A stretch of DNA of 64,000 nt from Phycisphaerae bacterium (GTDB taxonomy: Bacteria > Planctomycetota > Phycisphaerae > SM23-33): positions 18,186 through 82,185 of the forward strand of contig JAGXKT010000011.1 of NCBI GenBank assembly GCA_018335035.1, given 5' to 3'. Numbering within the stretch: position 1 is the first letter of the stretch; the number at the start of each line of letters is the position of its first letter. The notes below the pieces were generated by a model that was not told the DNA's origin, did no database searches, and worked only from the letters and a program-made list of their open reading frames with translations. Position numbers and translations under genes: made by a program. This document shows, one piece after another, positions 1 through 7,905 of the stretch.

Positions 1-2
1 CC

Positions 3-305
3 GGCAGGCGGCTGCAAGCAGGCGCCGATGCGGGTGCCGCCGCGCGTCCCGCTCGCCGGCCGATCCCGCCGCGGCGGTATCGCGTGGGCGAACTGGTCGA
101 GTTCGCCGGCGTCAGCCGGCAGACCATCCACAACTACACGACCATGGGGCTGTTGCCCGAGGCCCACTGGACACCGGGCGGGCACCGCTGCTACGACGCC
201 TCGGCCTTCGAGCGGCTGGAGCAGATCGCCGCGATGAAGGCCGCCGACAAGACCTTGACGGAGATTCGCGACTACTTCGCCGGTATGGATACCGACACGT
301 TGTAA
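3..305 (+). CDS. MerR-family transcriptional regulator, 5' end outside window
   Basis: The reading frame is open from the first bases of the window to the TAA at 303-305, so the true start lies upstream; a GTG at 84 is in frame but lies inside the conserved domain. The visible protein carries the MerR winged-helix motif: YRVGELVEFAGVSRQTIHNY followed by TTMGLLPE and GGHRCYD, then a short helix ending about 25 residues later. It lacks a long effector-binding domain. It sits 39 bases upstream of the flagellar block on the same strand, so it may regulate motility genes; that is inference from position only. Confidence 0.75.
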   Translation, partial: GRRLQAGADAGAAARPARRPIPPRRYRVGELVEFAGVSRQTIHNYTTMGLLPEAHWTPGGHRCYDASAFERLEQIAAMKAADKTLTEIRDYFAGMDTDTL

Positions 306-344
306 CGCCTGTCGCAGCGCCGCGGTCATGGAGGACCGCGCAGC

Positions 345-2240
345 ATGAAGCGGCCGAGAAAATTTCGCATTCGCCTCGCTCGACGATGGGCCGGGCTGAC
401 GAGGCGACAGCGCTATGGCGCGTTCGGCTTGGCGGCGCTGCTGATCGTCGCCGGTCTCTGGCTGGCGCTGGCCGGGGCGGGCCCCGAGCCGGTCGCCCTG
501 ACCGATGCGCCGCTGTCGCCGGAACAACGCGACCGCGCCGCCGAGGCGCTGGACGCCGCGGGCATTCCGTACGAACGCCAAGGCGGGCACCTCCTGGTCG
601 CGGTGGATGACCTTGCCCGCGCGCAGGGCGCCGTGACTCCAGACACCGACGAAATCGACCCCGCCGCGGCTCTTCATCGACTCGCAGATAGCCGGGACAT
701 CTGGTCGTCGGCGGCCCAAAAATCCCAGCGCTGGCAGGCGACGAAGATGCTGACACTTGGGCGCCTCATCGAGCGGTTCGACGGCGTGGCCTCGGCGACC
801 GTACTGTTCGAGCCGGGCTCGCCGCCACGGCTTGGCGCGCCCGGCGTGGCCCCGACAGCCGTGGTCAACGTCACCCTCGCGCCGGGCACCCAGATGACCG
901 ACCTGCTGGTGGAGGCCATCGCCGACCATGTGGCCGGGCTCATTCCAGACATGAAGTCCCAGGCGGTTCGCGTCATCGACAGCAGCGGCAAGAGCTATCG
1001 CGCCGCCACGGCCGGGGCGCTCAGCGACCTGACCCGTGCCGAAGCGCATTACGAAAACAAGGTTCGCGCCGCCCTGTCGTACATGGACGGACTGACCGTG
1101 GCCGCTCACGTCGAACGCACCGACGGACACATTCGCTGCACGGGCGTCTCCGTAGGCGTGCCGCGCACCCGTCTCATGTCCGAGCACGCGGCCGGTGACG
1201 GCGACGCCTTCGCCGCGAGCGCCGCGGCCTTGACGGACAGCATCCAAACGTGCGTGCAGCGTGTCATCGGTGCCGAAACGCCAGACGCCGTGGCCGTGCA
1301 TTGGTACGCGGACGGGCCGTCCGCTCCGGCAACGGCCGTACGCCGCAGGCATCCGACGACGGATGCGACCTCACCGGGCCCAGCATGGGCGGCTGGCGGC
1401 GCGGCAGCTCTGGCCGCCGGGACCCTATTGTGGCTCGTGCGGCGCCGGCGCAAGCGCCCGGACGGACGATCCACCGCCAAGCCAGCGTCGCCCCTGCCAC
1501 AGGCGACGGACGCATCCGGAGCCCCGCCGACCGACGGTGACGCCGCACCGGCAGCGGCGCCCTTCGCGGCCTTGCGCGACGTGCCCACCGACACGCTGCT
1601 GGCCGCGCTGCGGGGGCAGGAGCCGCAGATCGTCGCCCTGGTTCTGGGGCATCTGCCGCCCGACAAGGCCGCGGCGATACTCGGCGGGTTGAGCGGCGCG
1701 GCGCAGGTGGACGTCATTCGGCGGATCAGCAGGATGCAACCCGTAGACGACGCGTACGCCCGGCGTATCGCGCGAAGCGTGAGCGATCGCTGCACCGCCG
1801 CCGCGACCAATGATCCGGTCGGTGGCCCGGGCGCCGCAGCCGAACTGCTTGCTCGCGCCGGACCAGGCACCGCGCGGGGCGTCCTCGGCGCCCTGGAAGA
1901 CGGCGAGCCCGCCCTGGCCGAAACGTTGCGGCGGAGGATTTTCGCCTTCGAAGACCTTACCGGCGTGCCGGCCGAGGCGCTGCACGCCGGCTTGATGGAA
2001 CTGGAGACGGACGAGGTGGCCGTGGCGCTGATGGCTGCGGACGAACCGGTGGTCAAAAAAGCCATGGCGTGCCTGCCGGCGTCGGCGCGGCGCGAGCTGC
2101 GTACCACGATGGACGAACTGGGCGCCGTGCGCGTCGCCGATGTCGAGGCCGCCCAGTGGCGCCTCGTCGCGGCCGTGCGACGCGCCGCTGCGAGACGCGG
2201 GCGCTACGTGTCCGAGCGCGCCGGGCGGACGAACGCATGA
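345..2240 (+). CDS. fliF-fliG: FliF-FliG fusion: flagellar MS-ring protein joined to rotor switch protein
   Basis: The 631-residue protein joins two normally separate rotor parts. Residues 26-45 form a membrane segment and about 48-215 match the ring-building domains 1 and 2 of FliF. Residues 228-322 look like a shortened ring-building domain 3 (RAEAHYENKVRAAL). A second membrane segment lies at 347-365, followed by an Arg-rich cytoplasmic stop and a Pro/Ala linker. Residues 411-475 match the FliG middle domain (EPQIVALVLGHL, equivalent to the EHPQ motif). Residues 495-615 match FliG-C (FAFEDLTGVPAEAL, then ELGAVRVADVEAAQ). The FliG N-terminal domain, which normally docks on the FliF tail, is absent, as expected if covalent joining replaces docking. 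A GGAGG ribosome site precedes the ATG. By hand alignment with E. coli, four of five charged torque residues are changed. Confidence 0.85.
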   Translation: MKRPRKFRIRLARRWAGLTRRQRYGAFGLAALLIVAGLWLALAGAGPEPVALTDAPLSPEQRDRAAEALDAAGIPYERQGGHLLVAVDDLARAQGAVTPDTDEIDPAAALHRLADSRDIWSSAAQKSQRWQATKMLTLGRLIERFDGVASATVLFEPGSPPRLGAPGVAPTAVVNVTLAPGTQMTDLLVEAIADHVAGLIPDMKSQAVRVIDSSGKSYRAATAGALSDLTRAEAHYENKVRAALSYMDGLTVAAHVERTDGHIRCTGVSVGVPRTRLMSEHAAGDGDAFAASAAALTDSIQTCVQRVIGAETPDAVAVHWYADGPSAPATAVRRRHPTTDATSPGPAWAAGGAAALAAGTLLWLVRRRRKRPDGRSTAKPASPLPQATDASGAPPTDGDAAPAAAPFAALRDVPTDTLLAALRGQEPQIVALVLGHLPPDKAAAILGGLSGAAQVDVIRRISRMQPVDDAYARRIARSVSDRCTAAATNDPVGGPGAAAELLARAGPGTARGVLGALEDGEPALAETLRRRIFAFEDLTGVPAEALHAGLMELETDEVAVALMAADEPVVKKAMACLPASARRELRTTMDELGAVRVADVEAAQWRLVAAVRRAAARRGRYVSERAGRTNA

Positions 2241-2773
2241 TGCGAACCGAAGCCGAGACAACCCGACGCTACGGACCGGTCGTTTGGCTGGTGGCCGCGG
2301 CCGTGACCGGCGCAATGGCGTTGCCCGTCGCCGTGGCGACGGCGCAAGACGGCCCGGAAAGCCGCGCCGTCCCGCCCGGCATGGAGGATCAGCGCGTCGG
2401 CGACGAGGGCGGCGGAGGCATCTGGCCCTGGGTGCGAACGGGCATGGCGCTGGCGGTGGTCGTGGCGCTGGTCTTCGCGGCGCGATGGCTTCTGCGCCGC
2501 TGGGCGGGTTCGGCCGGCGGCAAACCGCCTGTCGACGTTGTCGCCCGCAGCGCGCTGTCCGCGCGGCACCGGCTGTACCTGGTGCGCCTCGGCGAACGGC
2601 TGGTGCTGATCGGCGGCGGCAACGAAACGCTGACCACACTGGCCGAAGTGACGGACCCCGACGAGATCGCCGCCTTGTGCCGCGGCGCCGGAGGGCAACA
2701 CGTCGATGCCGACACGAGCTCCCGGGACGCCCCAGACGATGACAACGCACGCGACGAGACGGAGTCGCCATGA
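2237..2773 (+). CDS. fliO: Flagellar biosynthesis protein FliO
   Basis: The 178-residue protein has a hydrophobic N-terminal segment (VVWLVAAAVTGAMALP) resembling a signal sequence, a second membrane segment at WVRTGMALAVVVALVFAARW followed by an Arg-rich stop, and a small cytoplasmic beta domain (LSARHRLYLVRLGERLVLIGG). This layout is typical of FliO, the assembly factor for the FliP pentamer of the export gate. Its ATG overlaps the stop of the FliF-FliG gene (ATGA), and its own end overlaps fliP by 4 bases. Position between rotor and fliP genes supports the call. ATG at 2240 is an alternative start. Confidence 0.85.
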   Translation: MMRTEAETTRRYGPVVWLVAAAVTGAMALPVAVATAQDGPESRAVPPGMEDQRVGDEGGGGIWPWVRTGMALAVVVALVFAARWLLRRWAGSAGGKPPVDVVARSALSARHRLYLVRLGERLVLIGGGNETLTTLAEVTDPDEIAALCRGAGGQHVDADTSSRDAPDDDNARDETESP

Positions 2774-3567
2774 CCGCACGGGCCCGGATCATCTTGATCG
2801 CTCTGGCCCTGACCGCCCTGCCGACCGCGGCGGACGCGGCGCCGGACGGACCCGCCGAAACGACAACGCAACCGGCGAGCCGACCCGGCGTGCAGATCGA
2901 CCTGAAGCAGATCGACTCGCCGCAGGCCGTCTCCGGCGGGCTGAAGTGGCTGGCGCTGATCACGGCGTTGTCGGTCGCCCCGGCCGTGATGTTGCTGGTG
3001 ACCTGCTTCACGCGGATCGTCGTGGTCCTCGGGCTGCTGCGGCAGGCGCTGGCGACGCAGCAGCTTCCGCCGAACCAGGTGCTGTTCGGGCTGGCGCTGC
3101 TGATGACGGTCGTGGTGATGTTCCCGGTCTACCAGGACGTCCACCGCGACGCGATCGGCCCGTACCTCGACGGCGAGCTGACCGGCGCCGCGGCGCTGGA
3201 TGCCGGCACGACGCACGTGCGGGCGTTCATGATCCGCCAACTCGAGGCGTCCGGCAACGGCGGGGACGTGTACCCGTTCCTGCCGGACGACCTGGCCGGG
3301 CGCGACAACCTGACCTGGCGCGACGTGCCGACGCTGTCGCTGATCCCCGGGTTCGTCATCAGCGAGCTGAAGATCGCCTTCACGATGGGTTTTCGAATCT
3401 TCCTGCCGTTTCTGGTTATCGACATGCTCGTCGCCAGCGTGCTGACGTCGATGGGCATTCTGATGCTGCCGCCGGTGCTGATCTCGTTGCCGTTCAAGCT
3501 GCTGCTGTTCGTCCTGGCCGACGGGTGGCACCTCGTGGTCGGGACGCTGATGCAAAGCTTCGGGTGA
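2770..3567 (+). CDS. fliP: Flagellar type III export gate protein FliP
   Basis: 265 residues, close to the usual FliP length. A cleavable signal peptide (ILIALALTALPTAADA) is followed by the conserved FliP core: TALSVAPAVMLLVTCFTRIV, LGLLRQALATQQLPPNQVL, then SLIPGFVISELKIAFTMGF and IDMLVASVLTSMGILMLPP. FliP forms the pentameric centre of the FliPQR export gate in the inner membrane. It begins in the overlap with fliO. A hairpin-forming repeat follows its stop before fliQ. Confidence 0.97.
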   Translation: MTARARIILIALALTALPTAADAAPDGPAETTTQPASRPGVQIDLKQIDSPQAVSGGLKWLALITALSVAPAVMLLVTCFTRIVVVLGLLRQALATQQLPPNQVLFGLALLMTVVVMFPVYQDVHRDAIGPYLDGELTGAAALDAGTTHVRAFMIRQLEASGNGGDVYPFLPDDLAGRDNLTWRDVPTLSLIPGFVISELKIAFTMGFRIFLPFLVIDMLVASVLTSMGILMLPPVLISLPFKLLLFVLADGWHLVVGTLMQSFG

Positions 3568-3580
3568 CGACAAAACGCCC

Positions 3581-3662
3581 TTCAACGCAGAGCACGCGAA
3601 GATCGCAGAGCAAACGAAAGGTTCTTGCCGTTCTCCGCGGGCCTTGCGTGCTCCGCGTTGAA
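3581..3662. repeat. Intergenic hairpin repeat, copy 1 (fliP-fliQ)
   Basis: Left arm 3581-3601 (ttcaacgcagagcacgcgaa) is nearly the exact reverse complement of right arm 3643-3662 (cttgcgtgctccgcgttgaa), with one mismatch and one indel. The loop holds ttctccgcgg. Eighteen bases of the right arm (3645-3662) recur exactly at 60772-60789, and a diverged copy lies at 4818-4920. The element could fold in the fliPQ transcript. Confidence 0.75.
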
Positions 3663-3680
3663 GAGCCGCTGTGAGACACG

Positions 3681-3938
3681 ATGGACACTGTGACCGCGAC
3701 AGACTGTGCCCGACAGGCCGTAATGCTGACATTGCTGCTCGGTGCGCCCGTATTGGGCACCGGTCTGGTCGTGGCGCTGATCGTCAGCGTGCTCCAGTCC
3801 GTCACGCAGGTCCAGGAACAGACGCTGAGCTTCGTGCCCAAGATCGTGGCGATGCTGCTTGCCGCCGTGGCCTGCGGGGCGTGGATGCTGACGCGATTGA
3901 CGGAATTCGCCCGCGCGATGTTCGGCGCCGTTCCCTGA
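3681..3938 (+). CDS. fliQ: Flagellar type III export gate protein FliQ
   Basis: 85 residues, the normal FliQ size, with two membrane helices: VMLTLLLGAPVLGTGLVVAL and IVAMLLAAVACGAWML. The linking motif VSVLQSVTQVQEQTLSFVPK is a FliQ hallmark. FliQ subunits wrap the FliP-FliR core of the export gate. It follows fliP after a 113-base spacer that carries a hairpin repeat, unusual for genes whose products must be made in fixed ratio. Confidence 0.95.
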   Translation: MDTVTATDCARQAVMLTLLLGAPVLGTGLVVALIVSVLQSVTQVQEQTLSFVPKIVAMLLAAVACGAWMLTRLTEFARAMFGAVP

Positions 3939-3969
3939 ACGACAACGCCCCGGCCACAGAGACCACTAT

Positions 3970-4017
3970 GACCTGAGACCTGGGGCCTGAGACTTAAGAC
4001 CTAGGAACTGAAACCTG
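3970..4017. repeat. Short degenerate repeat between fliQ and fliR
   Basis: The spacer contains reiterated words related to gacctgagac: acctgagacc, gcctgagact, aagacctagg and actgaaacctg. They occur in loose tandem over about 48 bases, immediately before the fliR ATG at 4022. No recognisable ribosome site separates the repeat from the start codon. Confidence 0.55.
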
Positions 4018-4021
4018 CCGT

Positions 4022-4804
4022 ATGGACCTGTCCGAGCTGACAATCTGGCTTCCGACACTGATGCTGGTGCTGGCGCGTGTCGCGGGGCTGTGCGTGGTGG
4101 CGCCGGTGCTGTCGCACGCGGCCGTGCCGATCCGCCTGCGTTACGCGGTCAGCGTCGTGATCGCCCTGGCCGTGGTGGGCACCGGTCGGTGGGTCGGCCC
4201 GCCGGCGGCGATGCCGACGAGCTGGCTGCCGCTGGCGGGCCTTATCGCGGTCGAGGCGGCGATCGGCGCGGTGATCGGCTTCGCGGCGCGGCTGGTGTTC
4301 GTCGGCATCGAGCTGGGGGCGTTCCACGCCGGCACGCAGATGGGCCTGACGTTGGCGGAGATTTACGCCCCGGCCGGCGGGCCCGCGCCGGGCGTAACAC
4401 GGCGTTTGTTCGTGCTGACGGCGATCGTGGTGTTCCTGGCGATCGGCGGACACCGCGAGCTGCTTGGCGGGGTGGTGCGGTCGTTCCGCACGGTGCCGCC
4501 GGCGACATTCGCGATCGACCGCAACGTGCTGACGATGATCGTCGCCCTGTTGGGCGCGTCGTTTACGCTCGCGCTGAAGGTCGCCGCGCCGGTCCTGGCG
4601 GCGATGCTGCTGGCGACGGTGGCGCTGGGACTGCTCCAGCGCAGCATTCGCCAGTGCAACCTGCTGTCGACGGGCCTGCCGATTCGGGCGCTGCTCGGCC
4701 TGGCCGTAATGACGCTCGCCCTGGCGGCGCTGCCCGACCTGGTCGAGCAAGCGTGGACCTTGACCGCACGTGAATTGCCCGCGGCACTGTCCGGGGCACG
4801 ATGA
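4022..4804 (+). CDS. fliR: Flagellar type III export gate protein FliR
   Basis: 260 residues, normal for FliR, with about six predicted membrane segments. Family features include the N-terminal LMLVLARVAGLCVVAPVLSH, the RLVFVGIELGAFHAGTQMGL segment, and ALKVAAPVLAAMLLATVALGLLQR near the C-terminus. One FliR joins five FliP and four FliQ to form the export gate. There is no fusion to FlhB sequence, so the missing FlhB C-terminal domain was not moved here. Confidence 0.95.
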   Translation: MDLSELTIWLPTLMLVLARVAGLCVVAPVLSHAAVPIRLRYAVSVVIALAVVGTGRWVGPPAAMPTSWLPLAGLIAVEAAIGAVIGFAARLVFVGIELGAFHAGTQMGLTLAEIYAPAGGPAPGVTRRLFVLTAIVVFLAIGGHRELLGGVVRSFRTVPPATFAIDRNVLTMIVALLGASFTLALKVAAPVLAAMLLATVALGLLQRSIRQCNLLSTGLPIRALLGLAVMTLALAALPDLVEQAWTLTARELPAALSGAR

Positions 4805-4817
4805 GATGAAAACGACC

Positions 4818-4920
4818 TCAACGCAGTCGCAACGGGATGCCTTCGACACGGGTCCCGAGAACGCTGAGCAAGCACATGTCCTTTGCCCTTCTCCGCGGTC
4901 TCTGCCGGCGCTGCGTTGAC
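4818..4920. repeat. Intergenic hairpin repeat, copy 2 (fliR-flhB)
   Basis: Arms ctcaacgcag (4818-4827) and ctgcgttgac (4911-4920) are complementary. The internal right-hand part (tttgcccttctccgcgg) matches copy 1 at 3581-3662 in sequence and spacing. More diverged than copy 1. It lies 12 bases before the flhB ATG. Confidence 0.6.
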
Positions 4921-4931
4921 GGAATGAGCGA

Positions 4932-5726
4932 ATGGCAACAGCAACGGACAACGCGGCCGAGCGAAGCTACGAGCCCACGCACCTGCGTTTGCGCGAGGCG
5001 CGGCGGCGCGGGAAGGTTGCGCGCAGCGCAGACCTGGCCGCTGCGGCCGTGCTGCTCGGCGGCGCGGCGGGGCTGGGGCTTCTCGGCGGACGTCTGCTCG
5101 GCAAAACCGTCGCCATGACGCGCGCCCTGCTGGACGGGCGTTCTGCGCCACTGGTCGGGCCGAGCGAGTTGGCCGGCATCGCCGCTGATGCCGTCACGCC
5201 GCTGCTGACGGCTTTGGCGCCGCTGGCGGCGGCGCTGGTCCTGCTGGCCGTGGCGGTCAACGTCGGGCAGGTCGGCCTGCTGGCCACCGGCGCGCCGTTG
5301 CGACCGGTTCTGGCGCGGATCGGCCTGACGGCGGGCTGGCGCCGGCTGATCTCGGCACGGACGGGCGTACGCGCGGGGATGATTATCGGCAAGCTGGCGG
5401 CCATCGGCGTCGTTGCCTGGATAACCGTCGCCGACGCCCTGCCGCGCGTCGCGGCGATGGGGCGGCTCGCACCGCGTGCGCTGGTCAGCGAAACGGGCGC
5501 GCTGGCCTGGACGCTGGCGATGCGCGTCGCGCTGGTGCTCGGCGTTCTTGGCCTGGCGGACTACCTGTTCCAGCGGCGGCAGCTTCGGCGCGAGTTGCGC
5601 ATGACGCGGCGCGAGTGGCTGGACGACCTGCGCCGCACCGAAGGGCACCCCCTGGCGCGCCGCCGACACCGCAAAGACAGCGCCGGCACACCGTCCGAGG
5701 CCATGACGGAGGTGACCCATGTCTGA
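4932..5726 (+). CDS. flhB: FlhB lacking the autocleaving C-terminal domain
   Basis: 264 residues against about 355 for typical FlhB. The membrane half is complete: the N-terminal EPTHLRLREARRRGKVARSA, four membrane segments (about residues 34-56, 93-115, 150-170, 195-215), and the linker LRMTRREWLDDLRRTEGHP that matches the conserved KMTKQEVKDE...EGDP linker. The protein then ends after about 28 more residues, before the position where the NPTH autocleavage site and the whole FlhB-C domain should begin. That domain normally switches export from rod/hook to filament substrates. The reading frame is clean, and the 3' end carries the flhA ribosome site (GGAGGTG), so the short form appears fixed rather than a sequencing slip. 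Confidence 0.88.
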   Translation: MATATDNAAERSYEPTHLRLREARRRGKVARSADLAAAAVLLGGAAGLGLLGGRLLGKTVAMTRALLDGRSAPLVGPSELAGIAADAVTPLLTALAPLAAALVLLAVAVNVGQVGLLATGAPLRPVLARIGLTAGWRRLISARTGVRAGMIIGKLAAIGVVAWITVADALPRVAAMGRLAPRALVSETGALAWTLAMRVALVLGVLGLADYLFQRRQLRRELRMTRREWLDDLRRTEGHPLARRRHRKDSAGTPSEAMTEVTHV

Positions 5727-7896
5727 TGCCCCGACAAGTCGGCGGCTCATGGCGGCCGCCCATCGCCATCGCGGGTTGCTGCTGCCTCTGGCGGCGGCGG
5801 GGTTGATCTTCGCGATTCTGGTGCCGCTGCCGCCCGGGGCGGTCGACGTGTTGCTCTCAGCGAACCTCGCCCTGGCCGCGTGCGTGCTGCTGACCGCGAT
5901 CTACGTCTCCCGCCCGCTCGAGTTCAGCGTGTTTCCGTCTCTGCTGCTGGGCGCGACGCTGTTGCGACTGGTGCTGAACGTCGCGACGACACGTTTGATT
6001 CTCACGGCCGGGGAGAACGGGCGCACCGCCGCCCAGGCGCAGCTCGCCGCCGGGCAGGTGGTCTGGTCATTCAGTGAGTTCGTCGCCGCCGGGTCGCTCG
6101 TCGCCGGCGCGGTGGTCTTTGCCATCGTGGTGATCGTGCAGTTCGTGGTCGTCACCAAAGGCGCCGGTCGGATCAGCGAGGTCGCCGCGCGGTTCGTTCT
6201 GGACGCGATGCCGGGCAAGCAGATGGCCGTCGACGCGGACCTCAAGGCCGGACTGATCAACGATGCCGAGGCGCTGCGCCGGCGCGACGACGTCGCCCGC
6301 CAGGCCGACTTCTACGGCGCCATGGATGGCGCCAGCAAGTTCCTCCGCGGCGACGCCGTCGCGGCCGTCATCATCACACTGATCAACATCCTCGGCGGGC
6401 TCTACGTGGGCATGGTCCGCTACGGGTGGTCCTGGGACGAGACGAGCCAGCTGTTCACCCGCCTGACCATCGGCGACGGGTTGGTCACGCAAATTCCGGC
6501 ATTCATCGTCTCGGTCGCCGCGGCGCTGATGGTCACGCGACGCGCCGCCCGCAGCAACCTCGGCGAAGAGGTGATCGCGCAACTCGCATCGCGTCCGGCG
6601 GTTCTGGCCGTCACGGCCGTGTTCCTCAGCGCGCTGGCACTGACGTCGCTTCCGAAGCTGCCACTGCTGTTTCTGGCCGGGGGATGCGCGGGGTTGGCGT
6701 GGCTGCTCGGTCGGCGCAACGCCGGTGCACCGCGAGCCGGCGCGAGCGACGGGGCCGAATCCCGCGGGCGCCGCACCGACACCGGCCGCGACGCCGACCA
6801 GGCGGGCTCCGATTCGCCCGGAGTCGGCGCGTCGGCACGCGAGACCACCCGCGTGTCCGCCGCGCGTCAAATCGACCCGCTTCGCATCGAGCTTGGCTTT
6901 GCGCTGGTCCGCCTGGCCGACAGTGGCCAACTTCTGGACCGCATCGCTGTGTTGCGGGACGAGATCGGCAGCGAGCTGGGGTTGGTAGCGCCGCCCGTGC
7001 GGGTGCGCGACAATCTGCGGCTTGCCGCGCACGAATACCGTATCGGCGTCCGCGACGCTGCTGTTGCGACCGGAATGCTGTACGCCGGGCGGCTTCTGGC
7101 GGTCCCCGGCGCGCACGCCGCCGGCAAGCTCGAAGGCCGCGAGGGCACCGAGCCCGTCTCGGGCCTCCCCGCCGTTTGGATCGAGCCCGGCCGCGCCGAC
7201 CGCGCCACGCGCATGGGCTACCGCACCGTCGCGCCGGAAGACGTGCTCATGGCGCACCTGGGGCGGGTCGTCCGCGTTCGTGCGGCCGAACTGCTCTCGC
7301 GCGAGCAGGTTGCCGAGATGCTCGCGTCGCTCGAGGCGGACCATCCGCATCTCGTCGCCGAGGCGCGGCAGCGGCTATCGTTGGCGCGCATCCAGAAGCT
7401 GCTCCGCCGCCTGCTCGGCGAGGCGGTGCCGATCCGCGACCTCGAAACGATCCTTGAAGCAGCCACGGACGCCGCCGAGGGGACCGACCGCATCGACGAG
7501 ATCACCGAGCAGGTGCGCGCCGCGTTGGCACCGGCCCTGCGACAACAGTATGCCTCGTCGGACGGGCGCATCTGGTGCGTCCGCTTCAAGCCGGAGCTGG
7601 AAAACGCGATTCACGCCCACGTGCACGACACGCCGCAAGGTCCGGCCGCCGCGCTGCCGCCCGCGCTGGCCGGCCGCATCGCCGACGCCGTCACCGACGA
7701 GTTGGCCCGCCTGCGCCGCGAGGGGCGCCGCGGCGTGGTGCTCTGTGCGCCCGCGTTGCGATCAGCCGTGCGCACGCTGCTCGCCCCCTCCGACCCCGAT
7801 GCCGCCGTGCTTGCGTACAACGAAGTCACCTCGGCCGACGTGCAATCCGCCGCAACCGTCGCCGCCGACGTCGTCCAAACCGCCGAACACGCATAG
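5719..7896 (+). CDS. flhA: Flagellar export ring protein FlhA
   Basis: 725 residues. An N-terminal membrane half with about eight helices contains the FHIPEP-family signature LDAMPGKQMAVDADLKAGLI, plus ARQADFYGAMDGASKFLRGD. A low-complexity linker (about residues 332-385) leads to the cytoplasmic nonameric domain that docks chaperone-substrate complexes. The C-terminal part retains LARIQKLLRRLLGEAVPIRDL. The ATG lies 6 bases after a GGAGGTG site and overlaps the end of flhB by 8 bases, so translation of the two gate proteins is coupled. Confidence 0.97.
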   Translation: MSDAPTSRRLMAAAHRHRGLLLPLAAAGLIFAILVPLPPGAVDVLLSANLALAACVLLTAIYVSRPLEFSVFPSLLLGATLLRLVLNVATTRLILTAGENGRTAAQAQLAAGQVVWSFSEFVAAGSLVAGAVVFAIVVIVQFVVVTKGAGRISEVAARFVLDAMPGKQMAVDADLKAGLINDAEALRRRDDVARQADFYGAMDGASKFLRGDAVAAVIITLINILGGLYVGMVRYGWSWDETSQLFTRLTIGDGLVTQIPAFIVSVAAALMVTRRAARSNLGEEVIAQLASRPAVLAVTAVFLSALALTSLPKLPLLFLAGGCAGLAWLLGRRNAGAPRAGASDGAESRGRRTDTGRDADQAGSDSPGVGASARETTRVSAARQIDPLRIELGFALVRLADSGQLLDRIAVLRDEIGSELGLVAPPVRVRDNLRLAAHEYRIGVRDAAVATGMLYAGRLLAVPGAHAAGKLEGREGTEPVSGLPAVWIEPGRADRATRMGYRTVAPEDVLMAHLGRVVRVRAAELLSREQVAEMLASLEADHPHLVAEARQRLSLARIQKLLRRLLGEAVPIRDLETILEAATDAAEGTDRIDEITEQVRAALAPALRQQYASSDGRIWCVRFKPELENAIHAHVHDTPQGPAAALPPALAGRIADAVTDELARLRREGRRGVVLCAPALRSAVRTLLAPSDPDAAVLAYNEVTSADVQSAATVAADVVQTAEHA

Positions 7897-7905
7897 GACT
7901 GCACC

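Noticed and set aside
1425..3011. Long minus-strand open frame opposite the FliF-FliG and fliO genes
   Set aside because: Arg/Pro/Gly-rich translation with no family features; it is a shadow of GC-rich coding on the other strand.
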